Assembly: GCA_902802755.1 (NCBI GenBank) | Contig: CADCNH010000012.1 | Location: 80,207 to 113,847 of the forward strand | Origin: an uncultured Bacteroidota bacterium | Lineage (GTDB): Bacteria > Bacteroidota > Bacteroidia > Bacteroidales > WCHB1-69 | Length of the DNA: 33,641 nt | Reading direction: 5' to 3' | Part shown: positions 15,211-23,483 of the stretch, piece by piece | How positions within the stretch are numbered: the first letter of the stretch is position 1 | Layout of the letters: every line of letters starts with the position of its first letter | Program-made: the position numbers and the translations under genes | Notes under the pieces: generated by a model | What the model saw: only the letters and a program-made list of their open reading frames with translations | The model's database searches: none | Told to the model about the DNA's origin: nothing

Positions 15211-15873
15211 ATGAAAATCCTTAAATCAAGCTTTATTTTGGCAGCTGTATTGTCAGTATTGATGCTAACGAGTTGTTCCAATAACAACGAAAACAAAAGT
15301 GAGAACGGAAGCGAATGCCAGGTGCAAAATTCAGAAGTAGTGTCTTTCGACGAGGTGTTGATGACACGAAGAAGTGTCCGTAGCTACGACGCCAGTAAGA
15401 CCATCACCGAAGAGGAAGTACGGGAGCTGCTCATTTCCACGCAAGAGGCACCTTCCTGGGCCAATCAACAACCCTCGAAATACTATGTGGCTATGAGTCC
15501 TGAAAAAGTCGAGGCGGTAGCTAACTTGGTAGGTGAACGCAACAAGCAGAACATTGCCGGCGCTCCTGTTCTGATTGTGTCCACTTTCGAGAAAGGCAAG
15601 TCAGGTTTCTTTCAGGGCGATCCGGCCAATGAAGTGGGCGATGGCTGGGGAGCCTACGACAACGGACTCAGCAACGCCTATTTTATTTTGAAAGCTCGTG
15701 CCAAAGGTTTCGACACACTCATCATGGGTATGCGCGACTCTGATGCTCTCCGCACCTTATTCAACATCCCCGAAAACGAAGCTATTATGGCGGTCATCTC
15801 ATTGGGATACAGAGCCGATGAGCCCAAACAACCCAAACACCGTCCATTAGAGGAAATCGCACTGTTCTTCTAA
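15211..15873 (+). CDS. Nitroreductase-family lipoprotein
   Basis: The 220-residue protein has a clear lipoprotein signal (MKILKSSFILAAVLSVLMLTSC, lipid Cys22) and a short polar linker. A full nitroreductase domain follows: MTRRSVRSYDASKTITEEEVRELL near residues 50-75, then APSWANQQPSKYYV, GDGWGAYDNGLSNAYFILKARAKGFDT and a GYRADEPKQPKHRPLEEIALFF end. The family binds FMN and reduces nitro- or quinone-like compounds with NAD(P)H, usually in the cytoplasm. The lipoprotein signal argues for export, where NAD(P)H is scarce, so electron donor and cofactor loading are open questions. The remnant of an HD hydrolase begins directly at its stop codon. Confidence 0.82.
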   Translation: MKILKSSFILAAVLSVLMLTSCSNNNENKSENGSECQVQNSEVVSFDEVLMTRRSVRSYDASKTITEEEVRELLISTQEAPSWANQQPSKYYVAMSPEKVEAVANLVGERNKQNIAGAPVLIVSTFEKGKSGFFQGDPANEVGDGWGAYDNGLSNAYFILKARAKGFDTLIMGMRDSDALRTLFNIPENEAIMAVISLGYRADEPKQPKHRPLEEIALFF

Positions 15874-16181
15874 GACTCACGTGCAAAAATTGTGGCCTTG
15901 CTGCCCGGCACCATAGAGGATACTTTCGTGACGACAGACTATTTGAGAGAACAAGGACTCTCAAACGAAATCATTGAGGGAGTATTGTCCGTCACAAAAC
16001 GCAAAGGCGAATTGTATGACGATTTCGACAATGTGCCGCCAAAAATCCGATTGGCAAAAAAGTGAAAACAGCCGATCTGGAGGACAATATGGACATCCGC
16101 CGGCTAAAAGAAATCAAAGAAACAGATGTCGAACGGCTGCGAAAGTACCTGCGGGCATGGCAGTATCTGAACAATAGCTGA
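15874..16181 (+). pseudogene. Frameshifted, N-truncated HD-domain (SpoT/MESH1-like) hydrolase remnant
   Basis: From 15874 the frame reads DSRAKIVALLPGTIEDT, then FVTTDYLREQGLSNEIIEGV and LSVTKRKGELYDDF, stopping at 16063-16065. The reading continues in another frame from about 16047 as PIGKKVKTADLEDNMDIRRL and ETDVERLRKYLRAWQYLNNS, ending at 16179-16181. Joined, these match the second half of an HD-domain phosphohydrolase of the small alarmone-hydrolase type. The N-terminal half is missing. A frameshift lies near 16041-16060, and the metal-binding HD of the usual LLHDTIEDT motif has become PG (cccggc at 15904-15909). No start codon is present. It is a dead gene squeezed between the nitroreductase stop and the convergent coiled-coil gene. 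Confidence 0.82.
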
Positions 16182-16185
16182 ATGG

Positions 16186-17406
16186 TCAGAATCTCCGCAA
16201 TGTCTTCACGTCAAAGGGATCAATAGAGAATATGTCGTCGCTGCTAACACGGATGACAAGCAAACCATCTTCGTGGGCAAGCTGATCCGCCCCTCCCTCG
16301 TAATTGATGGCAGCAATAGCAGCAATGACCTCCTTGCCGTCATATTCGGGAAAAAGAGTTTTAAACATTTCCATCTGCCGAACAAAACGCTTCACTTTCC
16401 TCTTTGTGAAATCAGCTTTTACCTCCACTGGCACGATGAAGGTGTCATTACCCAACAAAACATCCACTTCCATTTTGTTGTTTGTCCCGGGCTGCTTCGG
16501 CCTTATGTTCTTTCCATAGTGAAGTAGATCCAATCCTGCATCCTTAAAGATCTTGTCAACGGCAGAACTCGCAAGTCCCTCCACAATGTGGCCTGTAGCA
16601 CCAAGAAACTCGACGGAAATTCGTCTAATTGCCGCATTTGTCTCATCTCGACTCTCCTTCAACTCTCTTGCGAACTCTTCTTTACTTTCCTTCATCTCTC
16701 TATCAAACTTTTCATCCCTTTCCTTCATCTCCTTTGCGAACTCTTCTTTACTTTCCTTCATCTCTCTATCAAACTTTTCATCCCTTTCCTTCATCTCCTT
16801 TGCGAACTCCTCTTTACTTTCCTTCATCTCTCTATCAAACTTTTCATCCCTTTCCTTCATCTCTTTTGCGAACTCTTCTTTCCTTTCCTTCATCTCTCTA
16901 TCAAACTTTTCATCCCTTTCTTTCATCTCTTTTGCAAAGTTTTCATCCCTTTTCTTCATCTCTCTATCAAACTTTTCATCCCTTTGTTTCATCTCTCTAT
17001 CAAACTTTTCATCCCTTTGTTTCATCTCTTTTGCAAAGTTTTCATCCCTTTTCTTCATCTCTCTATCAAACTTTTCGCCGCTTTTTTTCATCTGTTCTGA
17101 ATTTTCCCCGAAAAGCTTTTTTAGCTCGTGGATTTGCATCTTATGTTCAATTATAGAAGCTTTTTGCAACTGGGCGATCTCTTTCAAACACTCTTTTATA
17201 GCTTTAATACTACGATCGTGTTCCAGACGGGAATTTTCCAGCCATTCGTACCGTTCACGCATTTCCTGTGATAAACTACTATTATCCATACGCAACTTGT
17301 CAATTATGACATCCTGTCTGCCTATTCTTTCGGTATTTTCCAAGACCAGTTGTCGGAGTTGAGACTGATTGGATTCCATCAATGTGCTTGCCGTGATATT
17401 TTCCAT
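16186..17406 (-). CDS. Hendecad coiled-coil protein with C-terminal PD-(D/E)XK-like domain
   Basis: The 406-residue protein starts with a helical region (1 to about 105). About 13 eleven-residue repeats follow (105-250), alternating units like KEMKERDEKFD and REMKESKEEFA and predicting a long rod. The C-terminal domain (about 265-406) contains EVD (Asp315) and, 13 residues later, VEVK (Glu328, Lys330), the D...ExK pattern of restriction-endonuclease-like folds. Next come FVRQMEMFKTLFPEYDGKEVIAAIAAI and a DGLLVIR strand. Similar coiled-coil plus nuclease-like proteins (DUF3782-like) are common in Bacteroidota with no established function. No signal peptide is present. The repeats are nearly identical at DNA level, so coil length may vary between strains. 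Whether the domain cleaves DNA is unknown. Confidence 0.75.
   Translation of the reverse strand: MENITASTLMESNQSQLRQLVLENTERIGRQDVIIDKLRMDNSSLSQEMRERYEWLENSRLEHDRSIKAIKECLKEIAQLQKASIIEHKMQIHELKKLFGENSEQMKKSGEKFDREMKKRDENFAKEMKQRDEKFDREMKQRDEKFDREMKKRDENFAKEMKERDEKFDREMKERKEEFAKEMKERDEKFDREMKESKEEFAKEMKERDEKFDREMKESKEEFAKEMKERDEKFDREMKESKEEFARELKESRDETNAAIRRISVEFLGATGHIVEGLASSAVDKIFKDAGLDLLHYGKNIRPKQPGTNNKMEVDVLLGNDTFIVPVEVKADFTKRKVKRFVRQMEMFKTLFPEYDGKEVIAAIAAINYEGGADQLAHEDGLLVIRVSSDDIFSIDPFDVKTLRRF
16670..17090 (-). repeat. 33/66-bp in-frame tandem repeat inside the coiled-coil gene
   Basis: The marker atcaaac recurs at 16702, 16768, 16834, 16900, 16966, 16999 and 17065, that is at spacings of 66, 66, 66, 66, 33 and 66 nt. 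Each 33 nt encodes one 11-residue helical unit. The first three 66-nt copies differ at only a few positions. Confidence 0.9.
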
Positions 17407-17452
17407 TTCTTTCGAGATTATTTTCGTGTTTTTCAGTAATGAATTCTCGATA

Positions 17453-17460
17453 CAAAAATA
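17453..17460 (-). promoter_or_regulatory. -7 promoter element for the coiled-coil gene
   Basis: TATTTTTG on the minus strand, about 47 nt upstream of the start codon. The remaining intergenic DNA to 17696 is AT-rich and holds no gene that I can support. Confidence 0.5.
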
Positions 17461-17696
17461 CTACAATAAAACTTTACACAAGCAATATGTTGAATTTTTT
17501 TATCACCTGATAATCAATATATTGAGATAAAAAAATTAATCAAAATACAAAATATTTATTAATTTTAAATTTGTATTTCGAAAGTTTTTAGAATTACACC
17601 GACACGATTTACACCCAAAGTGAAAAGTCAACAAAAATATCTTGAAAATCCAAAAAATGGTAAAAAAAGAGTATGAACAAAAATCCCTATTTATCC

Positions 17697-18347
17697 CTAT
17701 GGATTCAACGCCACCGGCGAACCTAACTTTTCGAAATCGTCATTACTCCTCAAACGATAATAATTTCCACCGTAATATAGATAATACTGCTGGTCATAAT
17801 AGATGACCTCCACTTTTTCAGCAGATATACCTTTGACCCGCAATACATTTCCTGAAAGGTAGTAAGTTATTCGGTTCTTAATGGGAGTGCTCCATTGCTG
17901 AACATCGATAAAATCAATCGTGCCTTCTGTGGGTGTACTATCTTTAAAATCAGCATCTTTACACTGCACCCTGACATTTTTCCTGGAAAGCATTTTGTCC
18001 ACCACAACCACATCCTCGCTGGCCAGTTCCGACTCACCCGAATAGCTAAATTCCACCTCATCAAAACTTTCCTCATTATTTGCAAGCAACAGTGAGTCTG
18101 ACATTTCAGCCTTGGCATCATCCGAAACTTCAGCCGACTCTTTGCGTACCACATTCACATATTTCACTATGGTATCCTTTGTGTTTTCAGGCTTGTAAAT
18201 ATGCTCAAAAGTCTTTGTAATGGATTTTGTATTATTCTGAATCATTGAAAAAATCACAAAAGAAACCACACTGATGGCAAATCCCGCAATCAATCCTATC
18301 GCGAAGAACAACCACTTTCCTTCTTTTTTTTCTTGATTTTCAGACAT
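17697..18347 (-). CDS. Single-pass membrane protein of unknown function
   Basis: The 216-residue protein has a short charged N-terminus (MSENQEKKEGK), one membrane helix (about 14-36, FFAIGLIAGFAISVVSFVIF), an acidic low-complexity linker (about 60-110), and a C-terminal beta-rich part. That part contains TYYLSGNVLRVKGISAEKVEVIYYDQQYYLYYGGNYYRLR. The topology suggests a cytoplasmic N-terminus and an extracytoplasmic domain. No family is recognised. It diverges from dsbD across a 154-nt region with a -7 box on each strand. Confidence 0.7.
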   Translation of the reverse strand: MSENQEKKEGKWLFFAIGLIAGFAISVVSFVIFSMIQNNTKSITKTFEHIYKPENTKDTIVKYVNVVRKESAEVSDDAKAEMSDSLLLANNEESFDEVEFSYSGESELASEDVVVVDKMLSRKNVRVQCKDADFKDSTPTEGTIDFIDVQQWSTPIKNRITYYLSGNVLRVKGISAEKVEVIYYDQQYYLYYGGNYYRLRSNDDFEKLGSPVALNP

Positions 18348-18380
18348 TTACAATAATATTTAACCGCTATTTTTCTGTAA

Positions 18381-18388
18381 CAAAAATA
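18381..18388 (-). promoter_or_regulatory. -7 promoter element for the single-pass membrane protein gene
   Basis: TATTTTTG on the minus strand, 34 nt upstream of the start at 18347. TTTG strings on the same strand at 18406-18409 and 18412-18415 are candidate -33 elements, though their spacing is not ideal. Confidence 0.55.
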
Positions 18389-18461
18389 CATTTTTTTTTG
18401 ATTTGCAAAAACAAATTTTTAGCAAAAAAACCAATAAATCTGAATCAATGAATTTTTTTTG

Positions 18462-18469
18462 TATTTTTG
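18462..18469 (+). promoter_or_regulatory. -7 promoter element for dsbD-lnt
   Basis: TATTTTTG, 32 nt before the dsbD ATG. It should drive both dsbD and the closely following lnt. Confidence 0.6.
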
Positions 18470-18501
18470 TAGGTTAATTTAAAATAAAAAAGATCATTCT
18501 C

Positions 18502-20502
18502 ATGAAGAAACTTATTGTTGTCCTATCCGCTATTTTCTTGTTGATTAGCAACCTTTTCGCCCAAGAGACACCTGTTACCTGGAACTTCAAGACGGTGAAA
18601 GTCAACGACTCTGTTGCCGAATTACAGTTCCAAGCTGCCATCCAAGATAATTGGCACCTGTACTCGCAAAGCCATAACAACGGCATGGAAATGCCCATCG
18701 AGTTCAGCTTTACACCTGCCAACAACTACAGTCGTATAGGCAAGGTCACCGAACCCAAACCCATTGTGCATTATGACCCAATGTTCAACGACACCTCCAA
18801 GTTTTTTGTCAACAGTGTCACCTTCAAACAGAAAGTGAAGGTACTGCAGAATGAGCCTTTTGCTATTAAGGGCAGAATATCAGGACAAGCCTGCATTGAC
18901 GGTCGTTGCGTTGCCCTCGACAAGAAATTCAGCTTCGACATCCAAGGCTTTGACCATGCGGTGGCTAATGAAGTCGTCGAGGAAAACATTACGGAAGAAA
19001 TCACAGAAAACCCTACTGTCCAAGCTGCTTCAAACTCCAACGATAGTGAACAAGAGGAGTCATTATGGTCCTTCTTTATCGTGGCCTTCTTAGGTGGTTT
19101 GGTAGGTTTGCTCATGCCTTGCGTCTTCCCGATGATTCCCATGACCGTATCCTACTTCATGAAATCCGGCAGCAAAGCCAAACTGCATGCCCTCATCTAT
19201 GGTCTGTCCATCGTGGTGATATACGTATTTTTTGGTATCATTCTATCCTTGATTTTTGGACCTGATTTTGCCAATATTCTTAGTACACACTGGATTCCCA
19301 ACATCATTTTCGCCATCATTTTCGTCATTTTTGCCTTTTCTTTCTTTGGCTATTTTGAGATTACTCTTCCCAGCAGCTGGGTGAACAAATCCGCCAAAAT
19401 GGAGAATACCGGTGGCATCATTGGCATCTTTTTCATGGCTCTAACCCTGGTACTGGTATCATTCTCCTGCACCCTGCCCATCGCCGGTGCCGTTGCCCTC
19501 AACTCTGTCGGAGGCTCTCTCCTGAAACCTATCATTGGCATGTTGGGCTTCTCTTTGGGTATTGCCATCCCCTTCACTCTCTTTGCCTTTTTCCCTGGCC
19601 TGTTGAAAAAAATGCCGAAATCTGGCGGTTGGATGAACACACTGAAAGTGGTTTTAGCTTTCATCGAGTTGGCCTTCGCCCTTAAATTCATCAATGTGCC
19701 CGACCAGACATACCACTGGGGTATTCTTGACCGTGAGGTCTATCTAGCCCTGTGGATTGTGCTCTTCTCTCTCATGGGCATTTACCTCCTCGGCAAAATC
19801 AAATTCCCCTTGGATGATGATATGCCTGTGCAGAAAAGCCCCATTCGTTTCACTCTGGCCATCGCCACTTTTGCTTTTGTCGTCTATATGATTCCTGGCA
19901 TGTTCGGTGCTCCTCTCAAAATCATCTCAGGCTGGCTACCTCCGATGACCACACAGGACTTTGACATCAATCAAATTGTACGCCAAGAGTCTGGTACCAA
20001 AGCCAACAATACCCTTCCACTGGATGAAACCGTATTATATGCCGACAAACTTGATCTTCCCCACGGCATTCAGGGTTATTTCGATTACGACCAAGCCTTG
20101 CGTGTGGCCAAACAGCTGAACAAGCCAGTCTTCATTGACTTCACTGGCCACGGCTGTGTGAACTGCCGTAATGTGGAAAACGCCGTATGGATTGACCCAC
20201 AAGTGCGAAAAATGTTCGCCGACGAATTCATAGTGGTTGCCCTGTATGTGGATGACAAGAATATTAAACTTCCTGAAGACCAACAAATCAAAGATGAAGA
20301 TGGCGACCCCATCACAACTTTGGGAGGAAAGAACATGTTCATTCAAAACACCATATACAAAGAAAACTCGCAGCCCTGCTACTTTATAGTCGATCATGAT
20401 GGTTCCGTGCTGGCAGGTCCTACCTATTATGAGAAAAATGTTGACCGATATATGGACTTTTTGAAAACTGGTATTAAAGCTTATCAAGAAAAACATCAAT
20501 AA
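18502..20502 (+). CDS. dsbD: Thiol:disulfide interchange protein DsbD
   Basis: The 666-residue protein has a signal peptide and three domains. The N-terminal DsbD-alpha domain carries Cys131 and Cys136 in SGQACIDGRCVAL. About eight membrane helices follow, with the paired cysteines of the transmembrane shuttle at LMPCVFPMIPM (Cys207) and SFSCTLPIAG (Cys323). The C-terminal thioredoxin-like domain has GHGCVNCRNVE (Cys552, Cys555). The protein moves electrons from cytoplasmic thioredoxin to periplasmic thiol proteins; the thioredoxin lipoprotein at 13713 is a plausible client. All six functional cysteines are present. The lnt start follows after 3 nt, so the two are one transcript. Confidence 0.93.
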   Translation: MKKLIVVLSAIFLLISNLFAQETPVTWNFKTVKVNDSVAELQFQAAIQDNWHLYSQSHNNGMEMPIEFSFTPANNYSRIGKVTEPKPIVHYDPMFNDTSKFFVNSVTFKQKVKVLQNEPFAIKGRISGQACIDGRCVALDKKFSFDIQGFDHAVANEVVEENITEEITENPTVQAASNSNDSEQEESLWSFFIVAFLGGLVGLLMPCVFPMIPMTVSYFMKSGSKAKLHALIYGLSIVVIYVFFGIILSLIFGPDFANILSTHWIPNIIFAIIFVIFAFSFFGYFEITLPSSWVNKSAKMENTGGIIGIFFMALTLVLVSFSCTLPIAGAVALNSVGGSLLKPIIGMLGFSLGIAIPFTLFAFFPGLLKKMPKSGGWMNTLKVVLAFIELAFALKFINVPDQTYHWGILDREVYLALWIVLFSLMGIYLLGKIKFPLDDDMPVQKSPIRFTLAIATFAFVVYMIPGMFGAPLKIISGWLPPMTTQDFDINQIVRQESGTKANNTLPLDETVLYADKLDLPHGIQGYFDYDQALRVAKQLNKPVFIDFTGHGCVNCRNVENAVWIDPQVRKMFADEFIVVALYVDDKNIKLPEDQQIKDEDGDPITTLGGKNMFIQNTIYKENSQPCYFIVDHDGSVLAGPTYYEKNVDRYMDFLKTGIKAYQEKHQ

Positions 20503-20505
20503 AAG

Positions 20506-22167
20506 ATGAAAGGAAAAAAAATACTGCTCGCACTCATTTCCGGACTCCTCCTATGGCTGTCCTGGAATCCTAACGGACTTCCGTTTCTGATTTTTTTTGC
20601 CTTCGTTCCTTTGCTGGTTATCAGCGACATACTGATTAGTGAAGAACACAAGCATTCTTCCGGACTGGCCTTTTGCTATGCTGTCATTGCTTTTTTGATA
20701 TGGAATGTAGGAACTACCTGGTGGATTTTTAACAGCACTGGTCCCGGCGCCATCGTCACTTTCATCCTCAACAGCAGCTTCATGGCTTTGGTGTTTGCCG
20801 CATGGCATTTCTGCCGCCGCAGAGGAATTCCCGAATGGTTGCAACCCATCACCCTTATCTCTTTTTGGATGTCGTTCGAATTCCTGCACCTCAACTGGGA
20901 CTTGACCTGGCCCTGGCTGAATCTTGGTAATGTGTTTGATAGCTGCACCCAATATGTGCAATGGTATGAATTCACCGGCACCTTTGGCGGAACACTTTGG
21001 GTATTGGTATCCAACTTCTTGATATACTATACCATACGTTATTTCCGCAGCCAACGGAAAAAAGCCATCGTTTTTGGTTCCATCTTTGTTTTATGGATAG
21101 CTATTCCTGTGGTAAGTTCTGTGATGATGTATCATCATTACAAAAACAACCTCAAGCATGAGAATCCTGTGGAAGCCATTATCGTTCAGCACAATACAGA
21201 AGCTTACGAGGAGCAATTCCGCATGTCTAACATCGAACATACCTTACGTATTCTTGACGTAGCCGGACCGTTGATAACCGACAAAACGCAGCTGATTGTG
21301 ACAGCTGAGTCCTCTATTTCGCACACCATTTCCGCTAATGCACTGTTAGACAGAACCTATCCCACCGAAAGCTATCTGTACTATGGTTTCACCGTGCTGG
21401 ACTCGGTTATTGCCCATCGTCCAAAACTAAATTTCATCTTAGGTCTTTCTACCTTTGAAACTTTTACAGAAGAGCCCAACATCGTCTATCTGAAACGTGA
21501 GGATGGTCTGTACCAGTCTGTGCATAATTCCGCCACCTGCTACAATAAATACGGTGTCACCGACTTATATCACAAAAGCCGTTTGGTACCTGGCGTGGAA
21601 AAAATGCCATTCCCGAAGCTGTTCTGGTTCTTGGAAGATTTGGTCATCAACTTAGGCGGCCCCCGCACCTCGTTAAGTCCCGATACAGCTCAACATGCCT
21701 TCCTGACCACCATCAACGACGGTACAGTCAAGGTGGGTACGGTTATTTGCTATGAATCAGCATACGGAGAGGTGTTTTCTGACTTTGTCAAAGACGGTGC
21801 CCAGCTGATGGCAGTCATCACTAATGATGCCTGGTGGGGCGACACCCCGGGCTACAAGCAGCATTTTCTCTTCTCACGCCTTCGTGCCATAGAGAGCCGC
21901 CGTACCGTGTTAAGGTCCTCCAACCCTGGCATTTCCGCCTTCATTGACGAAAGTGGCGACGTGCACCAGGCTACCAAATACAACACCCGTTTGGCCATCA
22001 AGCAAAATGTGTACCCCAACGACTACCTCACATTCTACACCCGCCATGGCGACTACTTAGCCCGCATCGCAGTGGTACTGGCTTCCATCTGCCTGCTCTG
22101 GACACTGCTGCTGTGGGGAATCAAACTCTTGACAAGAAATAAAAAAATAAAACAAGACATCAACTGA
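20506..22167 (+). CDS. lnt: Apolipoprotein N-acyltransferase Lnt
   Basis: The 553-residue protein has about six N-terminal membrane helices, a nitrilase-fold periplasmic domain and a last helix near the C-terminus. The catalytic triad is identifiable: Glu268 in VTAESSISHT, Lys357 in YHKSRLVPGVEKMPF, and Cys415 in GTVICYESAYGEVF. Other family stretches are SWNPNGLPFLIFFAFVPLL, NDAWWGDTPGYKQHFLFSRLRAIESRR and RSSNPGISAFIDESG. It adds the third acyl chain to the lipid-modified cysteine of outer-membrane lipoproteins, several of which are encoded in this window. It begins 3 nt after dsbD. Confidence 0.95.
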   Translation: MKGKKILLALISGLLLWLSWNPNGLPFLIFFAFVPLLVISDILISEEHKHSSGLAFCYAVIAFLIWNVGTTWWIFNSTGPGAIVTFILNSSFMALVFAAWHFCRRRGIPEWLQPITLISFWMSFEFLHLNWDLTWPWLNLGNVFDSCTQYVQWYEFTGTFGGTLWVLVSNFLIYYTIRYFRSQRKKAIVFGSIFVLWIAIPVVSSVMMYHHYKNNLKHENPVEAIIVQHNTEAYEEQFRMSNIEHTLRILDVAGPLITDKTQLIVTAESSISHTISANALLDRTYPTESYLYYGFTVLDSVIAHRPKLNFILGLSTFETFTEEPNIVYLKREDGLYQSVHNSATCYNKYGVTDLYHKSRLVPGVEKMPFPKLFWFLEDLVINLGGPRTSLSPDTAQHAFLTTINDGTVKVGTVICYESAYGEVFSDFVKDGAQLMAVITNDAWWGDTPGYKQHFLFSRLRAIESRRTVLRSSNPGISAFIDESGDVHQATKYNTRLAIKQNVYPNDYLTFYTRHGDYLARIAVVLASICLLWTLLLWGIKLLTRNKKIKQDIN

Positions 22168-22259
22168 TTGATTACAGGATTACGGGATTACAGAATGATA
22201 GAAAATCCCATAATCCTGTAATCCCGTAATCCTTCAATCCTTCTAATCTTCTAACCTTC
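22168..22259. repeat. Octad array with 18-bp perfect inverted repeat upstream of the NamZ-like gene
   Basis: The gap between lnt and the next gene is built of 8-nt units: gattacag, gattacgg, gattacag, aatgatag, aaaatccc, ataatcct, gtaatccc, gtaatcct, tcaatcct, tctaatct, tctaacct. The arms aggattacgggattacag (22176-22193) and ctgtaatcccgtaatcct (22216-22233) are perfect complements around a 22-nt loop. The array ends at the start codon, so the hairpin would lie in the leader if the gene is co-transcribed with lnt. The stem lacks a T-tract. Confidence 0.85.
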
Positions 22260-23429
22260 ATGAAAAAAGCCCTCCTCACCATATTATTCCTCCTCGCTGG
22301 CGTCTTCGCAGCTTCCGCCCAAATCATCGTCGGGGCAGAACGTACGGAGCTGTATTTCGACCAGCTGGAAGGCAAGAAAATAGCGGTCTGCGGCAACCAG
22401 TCCTCAAGAGTAGGCAACAGTCATTTGGTAGATACGCTGGTAAATTCAGGCTTCAACGTGGTGACTATTTTCTGTCCCGAACATGGATTCCGAGGCAATG
22501 CAGAAGCCGGTGCCCATATCAATTCCTCTGTCGATGAGAAAACAGGCATTCCTATCGTATCACTATACGGCAAAAACAAAAAGCCTGACCTCAGTCAGCA
22601 CAATATCAACCTGATTATCTTCGACATACAGGATGTTGGCTGTAGGTTTTACACCTATATATCCACCCTGCACTATGTGATGGAGGCCGCCGCAGAAAAC
22701 GATGTGGAAGTCATGATTCTCGACCGCCCCAATCCCAACGGCTATTTTGTTGACGGACCTGTATTGGATACCAACTTACGCTCTTTCGTGGGCATGCACC
22801 CGATACCCGTGGTCCATGGCATGACCATTGGCGAGTATGGCCGCATGATCAATGGTGAGCAATGGTTGGCCAACGGGGTACAATGTAAGCTGCAAGTGGT
22901 ACCCATGGACAATTACGACCACAACATGCGCTATGAGCTACCCATCGCCCCATCACCAAATCTGCAGACAGCCGAAGCCATATACCTCTACCCTTCCCTC
23001 TGTCTATTCGAAGGTACACCTATTAGTATCGGTCGAGGCACAAAAACTCCTTTTCAAGTCTTTGGACACCCTCAGCTGACTATCGGGGATTATTTTTTCA
23101 CCCCCATGCCGATAAAAGGTGTTTCCGAAAACCCGCCACAGAAAGGCTTGCAATGCAGGGGATATAACCTGACTGACATCGCCACCGAACACTTGGACAA
23201 AAATAACAGCTTTAATATCAGCTATATACTCAATGCCTACAGGCACTTTCCAGACAAAGCCAAATTCTTCAATGCCAACCTATTCTTTGACAAGTTAGCC
23301 GGAACCCGCCAACTACGAAAAGATATCATAGCTGGCAAGAGTGAACAGGAAATCAGGGCTTCGTGGCAACCCAAATTACAGCAATTCAAGGAAATACGAC
23401 AACAATATTTATTGTATCCGGATTTTTAA
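22260..23429 (+). CDS. DUF1343 family exo-beta-N-acetylmuramidase (NamZ-like)
   Basis: The 389-residue protein has a signal peptide (MKKALLTILFLLAGVFAASA). The DUF1343 family signature runs through the protein: IAVCGNQSSRVG, VVTIFCPEHGFRGNAEAGAH, GIPIVSLYGKNKKP, IIFDIQDVGCRFYTYISTLHYVMEAA, MILDRPNPNG, HPIPVVHGMTIGEYGRMING, FEGTPISIGRGTKTPFQVFG. Characterised members (NamZ of Bacillus subtilis and Tannerella forsythia) release MurNAc from the non-reducing end of peptidoglycan fragments, so periplasmic cell-wall recycling is the likely role. No MurNAc transporter or murQ/K gene is next to it. Length and motifs look intact. Confidence 0.85.
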   Translation: MKKALLTILFLLAGVFAASAQIIVGAERTELYFDQLEGKKIAVCGNQSSRVGNSHLVDTLVNSGFNVVTIFCPEHGFRGNAEAGAHINSSVDEKTGIPIVSLYGKNKKPDLSQHNINLIIFDIQDVGCRFYTYISTLHYVMEAAAENDVEVMILDRPNPNGYFVDGPVLDTNLRSFVGMHPIPVVHGMTIGEYGRMINGEQWLANGVQCKLQVVPMDNYDHNMRYELPIAPSPNLQTAEAIYLYPSLCLFEGTPISIGRGTKTPFQVFGHPQLTIGDYFFTPMPIKGVSENPPQKGLQCRGYNLTDIATEHLDKNNSFNISYILNAYRHFPDKAKFFNANLFFDKLAGTRQLRKDIIAGKSEQEIRASWQPKLQQFKEIRQQYLLYPDF

Positions 23430-23442
23430 TAAAGAAATTGCC

Positions 23443-23469
23443 GTAGAGATGGGGGGGCCTCCTCTCTAC
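23443..23469. terminator. Hairpin between the NamZ-like and PAP2 genes
   Basis: The arms gtagaga (23443-23449) and tctctac (23463-23469) pair perfectly and enclose a partly paired G-run/CC segment, giving an interrupted stem of about 11 bp. No T-tract follows. It may be a weak terminator or an intergenic repeat. Confidence 0.4.
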
Positions 23470-23483
23470 AAAAATAACAAAAC

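Noticed and set aside
16553..17362. Long plus-strand frames (up to 269 codons) with Phe/Ser/Leu-rich repeats
   Set aside because: They are the reverse complement of the hendecad repeats of the coiled-coil gene; the 33-bp repeat keeps several frames open.
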